NCBI GenBank assembly: GCA_021521415.1
Contig: JAIQDT010003755.1
Coordinates: 181,384 to 245,383, forward strand
Direction of reading: 5' to 3'
Source: Bidens hawaiensis
Lineage: Eukaryota > Streptophyta > Magnoliopsida > Asterales > Asteraceae
Length of the DNA: 64,000 bases
In this document: positions 60,181 through 64,000 of the stretch, one piece after another
Numbering within the stretch: the first letter of the stretch is position 1
How the letters are laid out: every line of letters begins with the position of its first letter
The notes under the pieces: model-generated
The model's input: only the letters and a program-made list of their open reading frames with translations
What the model was told of the DNA's origin: nothing
Database searches by the model: none
Position numbers and translations under genes: made by a program

Positions 60181-61237
60181 CTGATCAAACATTAGGATTG
60201 CATAATATTTTATTCAAAATGTGCGTTGTAAGAAAATTATCACCACCTAATTAAGGTTATGTGTAGTGGAGGGCTACAAAATGAAAGATATTTTTTATAC
60301 GTGTCGCCACGTAGCAGAGGGACGATTTTTATTTTAGGGGTGCAGTGGTGTCGGAGACGGATCCAGGAATTTTCGCAAAGGGAAGCACAAAATTGATCGA
60401 TAATAAAATGGGTCGGTTAAGAGAGAACATGGTCGGCCAAACATTTTGGAGGCCTAGAGCGGAATGAACTTTCAGGACACACGAGCGGATATATTGGTCT
60501 TTTTACACAACACACTTTAAAAGTTAAAATATATACTTATATATAAAATATAAATATTAAGGTTCATTTTTAACCCACCTCTTTATTTGTTACACACTAT
60601 CACCAAGCATCATCGGCATAGTTACGACCACAAGTAGTGCAACCAGAATAAATAGCAAGTTAGAGAACGAATGTGAATATGTAGTTCTAACTATATAGGT
60701 AGGTATCATATCATTTTACTTTGATTATGTACTTTATTTTTTAAAACTAGGATTTAGGAACCCGCGCTTTTCGACGAGGCCATTAAACTGAAGAAAAAAA
60801 CATGGGTCAAAACGTTAAACCACAAACGCGTTGTAAGTCAACGCAAAATCAGCTTGTGTCAGGTTACAACATCAAAAGTAAATAAAAGAAATAAATCCGT
60901 CAATGCCAAAATACTACAAATCATCATATGTAGAACAAAAAACATCACGTTACAGTTGCGCACCGATGAATATTCAGTCGATATCTGTAGTACCGGCACA
61001 AATTGGTAAACATGAATTAGTAAGACAAAAAAAATCATATTTTAAAGGCGTGGTATAACATGTGACGATAGGATAATTAGCAGATTTTGTTTGAACGCCA
61101 AGAAGATTACGACCTGGCTATGCAATTCCAACGAGTCGTTCGTGTGTGTCACGAACATGGAATTCATAGTTGCAGAGACTGGTAGTCCAAGCGCTTCAAA
61201 TAAGTTAAAGACGAAGAGCTCAAGACGAGGGGGTGTC
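60181..61237. other. Intergenic DNA and remnant of Copia C interior
   Basis: GACGGATCCAGGAATTTT near 60358 resembles one end of another hAT-type element; no partner end was found. Near 60747 the minus strand reads GCGCGGGTTCC...CTAG before T, possibly a decayed Helitron end. From about 61080 the sequence, ending AAGACGAGGGGGTGTC, looks like the last internal piece and purine tract of a Copia element. Confidence 0.35.
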
Positions 61238-61747
61238 TGTTAGTGCACGATTTTGCGTCTAGAGTCTTTGTATTTATCGTTAATGTTTATTTAATAATTA
61301 ATGTAATATTTAATGTTTATATTTATCTAGTTCGTTAAGGTTAAGTCTAGTTCGCTAGGGATGTTAGCGAACTAAGACATTATAATGTATTCCCTCCTGA
61401 TTCGTTAGGGGATGTTAACGAATCAGGGGGTGGTTCGTTCTGTTAAGTTATGTAACGAATGGGAAGCTGGTTCGCTAGGGGATGTTAGCGAACCAGGTCG
61501 CCTTCTATATATAGTGAACAACTGTTCACTTGTAAAAAAGGGTTTGGAGAGATATAAGTTTATAGAGAAAAGCTTTGAGTAATTACTCTCTCTCAAGCTT
61601 CATCTTAACATTATTGATAATATATATACCTATACAGAACGTTAAATCAAGGTTAATTATGAGCTAGATCTTTAATAGTGGTAATCGGATAATTCACAGA
61701 TCTGAGATCTGTTTTATTGTTATCGACTGTTAATCCGGGAACCAACA
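61238..61747 (+). mobile_element. Copia C: lone Copia LTR with hairpin promoter
   Basis: 510 bp from TGTTAGTGC to GGAACCAACA, preceded by a purine tract but not followed by a primer-binding site, so it is the 3' LTR of an otherwise missing plus-strand Copia. The 3' part is tandemly duplicated beyond the end. The tract AGACGAGGGGGTGTC followed by TGTT resembles that of Copia B. Confidence 0.7.
61348..61514 (+). promoter_or_regulatory. Copia C LTR promoter: covarying hairpins and TATA
   Basis: Three perfect stem-loops: TAGTTCGCTA/TAGCGAACTA (61348-61374), CCTGATTCGTTA/TAACGAATCAGG (61396-61427) and CTGGTTCGCTA/TAGCGAACCAG (61467-61496). Loops are nearly identical (GGGATGT or GGGGATGT). TATATATAG (61506-61514) follows the last stem by 9 bp. 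Stem changes are compensated, so pairing seems to be selected. A weaker fourth stem (TTCGTT/AACGAA) lies at 61433-61459. Confidence 0.7.
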
Positions 61748-62027
61748 AAAAGTTTCGGTCATTTTAAAGACCATCTATAAATAGTGGTAATCGGATAATT
61801 CACAGATCTGAGATCTGTTTTGAGTAATTACTCTCTCTCAAGCTTCATCTTAACATTATTGATAATATATATACATATACAGAACGTTAAATCAAGGTTA
61901 ATTATGAGCTAGATCTTTAATAGTGGTAATCGGATAATTCACAGATCTGAGATCTGTTTTATTGTTATCGACTGTTAATCCGGGAACCAACAAAAAGTTT
62001 CGGTCATTTTAAAGACCATCTATAAAA
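61577..62027. repeat. 245-bp tandem duplication at the Copia C LTR end
   Basis: GAGTAATTACTCTC onward (61577) recurs at 61822, a period of 245 bp. A shorter piece, ATAGTGGTAATCGG onward, occurs three times (about 61675, 61786, 61919). The copies are almost identical, so the duplication is recent; it makes a false second LTR end near 61992. Confidence 0.85.
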
Positions 62028-64000
62028 AATACGAATACAATGTTTAAAAAAATCGTTTAACTGACAAAAAAAATATGTAAATCCGACACTTGCCTTTTTA
62101 AAAGTTAAAATAGTATATAATTAAAGTAAAACTTAAGTAATAAAAAATTAAAACATAACATAAAAGTATTGGAGTTAAAAGTGAAAAGTAAAAAAAAAAA
62201 GGTAAATAGTAAACTAAATAGTAGTTATGTGAGGACGAAGACATTCTTCTTCTAATATATATAGTAACACAAAACTAAAGTAATAAATCTATAAATTTAT
62301 AAATATTATGATTAAACCAAAATACTTAACTGTAATGTTAAAATAATAGAAAAAATATATGTTATTTAAAATAATAAATTATATAAACCAGATAGATAAA
62401 TTAAATGCAATAATTTAATCGAATAACAAAATATAATATTACTAGTTTTTATTACTCGTATTACGGTGTTGTTTTAAATTATTCGTTTATAATATTTATA
62501 AGTCTTTTTGGATTTTTATTCTATTTGTTGTAAAGAAGTTAATAACATACTTAGTATTTGATTATTAAAAGGTTTCACAAATAAATGAGATTTTATAACG
62601 CGGTTTAAAGCTACAGTATTTGGATTTGGTGAGATCAAACGACCACTATAAATTTGTTTCTTAAATATAATTAAAATATATTTTTTAAATCAGATATTAA
62701 TTTTTAGTATATCCATATTTTATAGGATTTTCGTATCAAATACTTGGTGAGATTAATTTATAATTTAATGAGATGTTATAACCCGTTTAAGGGATATTTG
62801 GTTTTGTGAGACCCGTACCCGTGAATTCGGATCAAATGCATGAGAAATCTCCATTTACAAATAAAGCAATTCGTTAGCTTGATCAGAGAATGTAGGGAGG
62901 TCTCCTTTATATTTTTATATATATATATATATATTTAAGATTAAGATATTAAACATTAATTTCACTTAAAAGACTTTCAGTGTTTACATTCCACAAATTT
63001 AGATTTCTACTTGGAGTTAGGTTTTGATATTGAGTATGGTTTATATAATCTGGTTTATTTAATAAAAGCCCAAAACTAAAACTTAGTACTTCAAAGATTT
63101 CATTTAAGCTTCTTCTATGCAATAAATTGCTGCCGGAGATGAAACCGCCGAAGAAACCTCGATGGTATGTAATTGCTTCTTCACCCTTCTTACTTAAATG
63201 GCGGTGATTGACAATGGGCACCGAGTGATTGCTGACTCATAATATACTAACGCGTACCCATAAAACACAATACTCTGCCAGTCATCGTCGCAAAACCCTG
63301 CATCCGCCCCTGAGTGGTGTTGTAGCCCTTTGTAGGCCGCTTTTTATTATTTTATTATTATGTCCAACAAACACACACATACACACGGCGACATAGATTT
63401 GTCCCCCCCCCCCCCCCCCAACCACCCACATATTGCCCACTTGTAGTCCAGGGCGGTGTTGTAGCCCCCTTATCGCCCAAAACACAATTGGCTGAATCCC
63501 GTGAAATCATTTCATATAAGCTCATTGATTTCTTCTTTTTATAAAGGATATAAACTTTGATTCTTGAATAATCCACATCGGTTACAAAAGATTCACCTTT
63601 TATGTGGAAAATGCCCCTATTAATAATGATGATTTTACGTATGGACAATTCCTCAATATCATGTTCTTTCGCAACAACATATTTTCTTTGTGCGTTGGTA
63701 AAAAAAAACATGTGTTTTGGGGGAGAGATACTACTTCGGCAATCGAGTCACAGGTATTTAACATATTCATACCTAGGCTTTTCCATAAAGTGGTGTCGAA
63801 ACGTATAACTTGTACAATTTTTTCCATTTTCCAATTCAATCCAATCCATTTGTTCGTAGAGCTATTTACATGATCGCAGAAATTTCTGGAACACCATTAA
63901 CAGAGTGACAAATAATTAATTTTGAAAGAACTTATTGTCAACCTATTTCAGATATGAATCTATAGGTCCTTAAACACAGATCAGACAACAAACAACTAGT
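62028..64000. other. AT-rich intergenic DNA, no gene recognised
   Basis: Low-complexity AT-rich sequence with a TA microsatellite (about 62917-62936) and a run of 17 C (63403-63419). Minus-strand 62949-63221 and overlapping frames at 63358-63873 are open but show no recognisable domain or supporting splice signals, so I do not call genes. Confidence 0.4.

Noticed and set aside
60740..60775. Second Helitron ending in CTAG on the minus strand
   Set aside because: The hairpin is poorly paired and no matching TC start was found; kept only as a remark.
62949..63221. 90-codon minus-strand ORF as a host gene
   Set aside because: No recognised domain, AT-rich surroundings, no promoter or splice context.

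Overview
The window looks like nuclear DNA of a eudicot plant. It is AT-rich and intergenic, with intron-bearing host genes, many LTR retrotransposons, a Helitron, SINE-like retroposons and a hAT-type MITE. The Sirevirus and Athila families and a (GAT)n-tailed retroposon make Asteraceae my best guess, but that is inference. There are two convincing host genes: a three-exon Mpv17/PMP22-family membrane protein on the minus strand (393-1685) and a single-exon B3-domain DNA-binding protein on the plus strand (57612-58418).

About 46 kb in the middle (4783-50428) is one nest. The outermost and oldest layer is a roughly 4.9 kb Copia element (Copia A; LTRs 4783-5052 and 50157-50428, pol remains 46641-50152). 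Its gag position carries a fragment of a host UBA5-like gene. Two Athila-type Gypsy elements sit inside it. Athila-M (minus strand, 5412-32440, TSD GGTGT) is about 14.5 kb without its own insertion. Athila-P (plus strand, 32806-46514, near-TSD GATAA/GGTAA) is about 13.7 kb. Athila-M was later hit by a young 12.5 kb Sirevirus-type Copia (Copia B, 7957-20439; 460-bp LTRs with about 3 differences by eye) with full-length gag, pol and third ORF. Right of the nest are a retroposon with a 15-bp TSD, a 2.5 kb gag-only LTR element (52913-55379, TSD ACTGT), the B3 gene, a tRNA-type SINE, a hAT MITE and a truncated Copia LTR (Copia C).

The main discovery is regulatory. Four unrelated elements (Athila-M, Athila-P, Copia B, Copia C) each carry their own family-specific array of short hairpins directly upstream of the LTR TATA box. 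In Athila-M and Copia B the same hairpin-plus-TATA module recurs inside the element, in front of accessory ORFs. In Athila-M the TATA-to-hairpin distance is 17-19 bp at four promoters. The third ORF of Copia B, Athila-M and Athila-P is also preceded by a GTATGT splice donor, a 0.5-0.7 kb intron, and an acceptor touching or 2 nt before the ATG. This suggests separately promoted, spliced accessory genes. Athila-M additionally has two duplicated coiled-coil mini-genes, each with its own module. The gag-only element has an array of about nine hairpins in its leader with covarying stems and a near-constant 5-nt loop.
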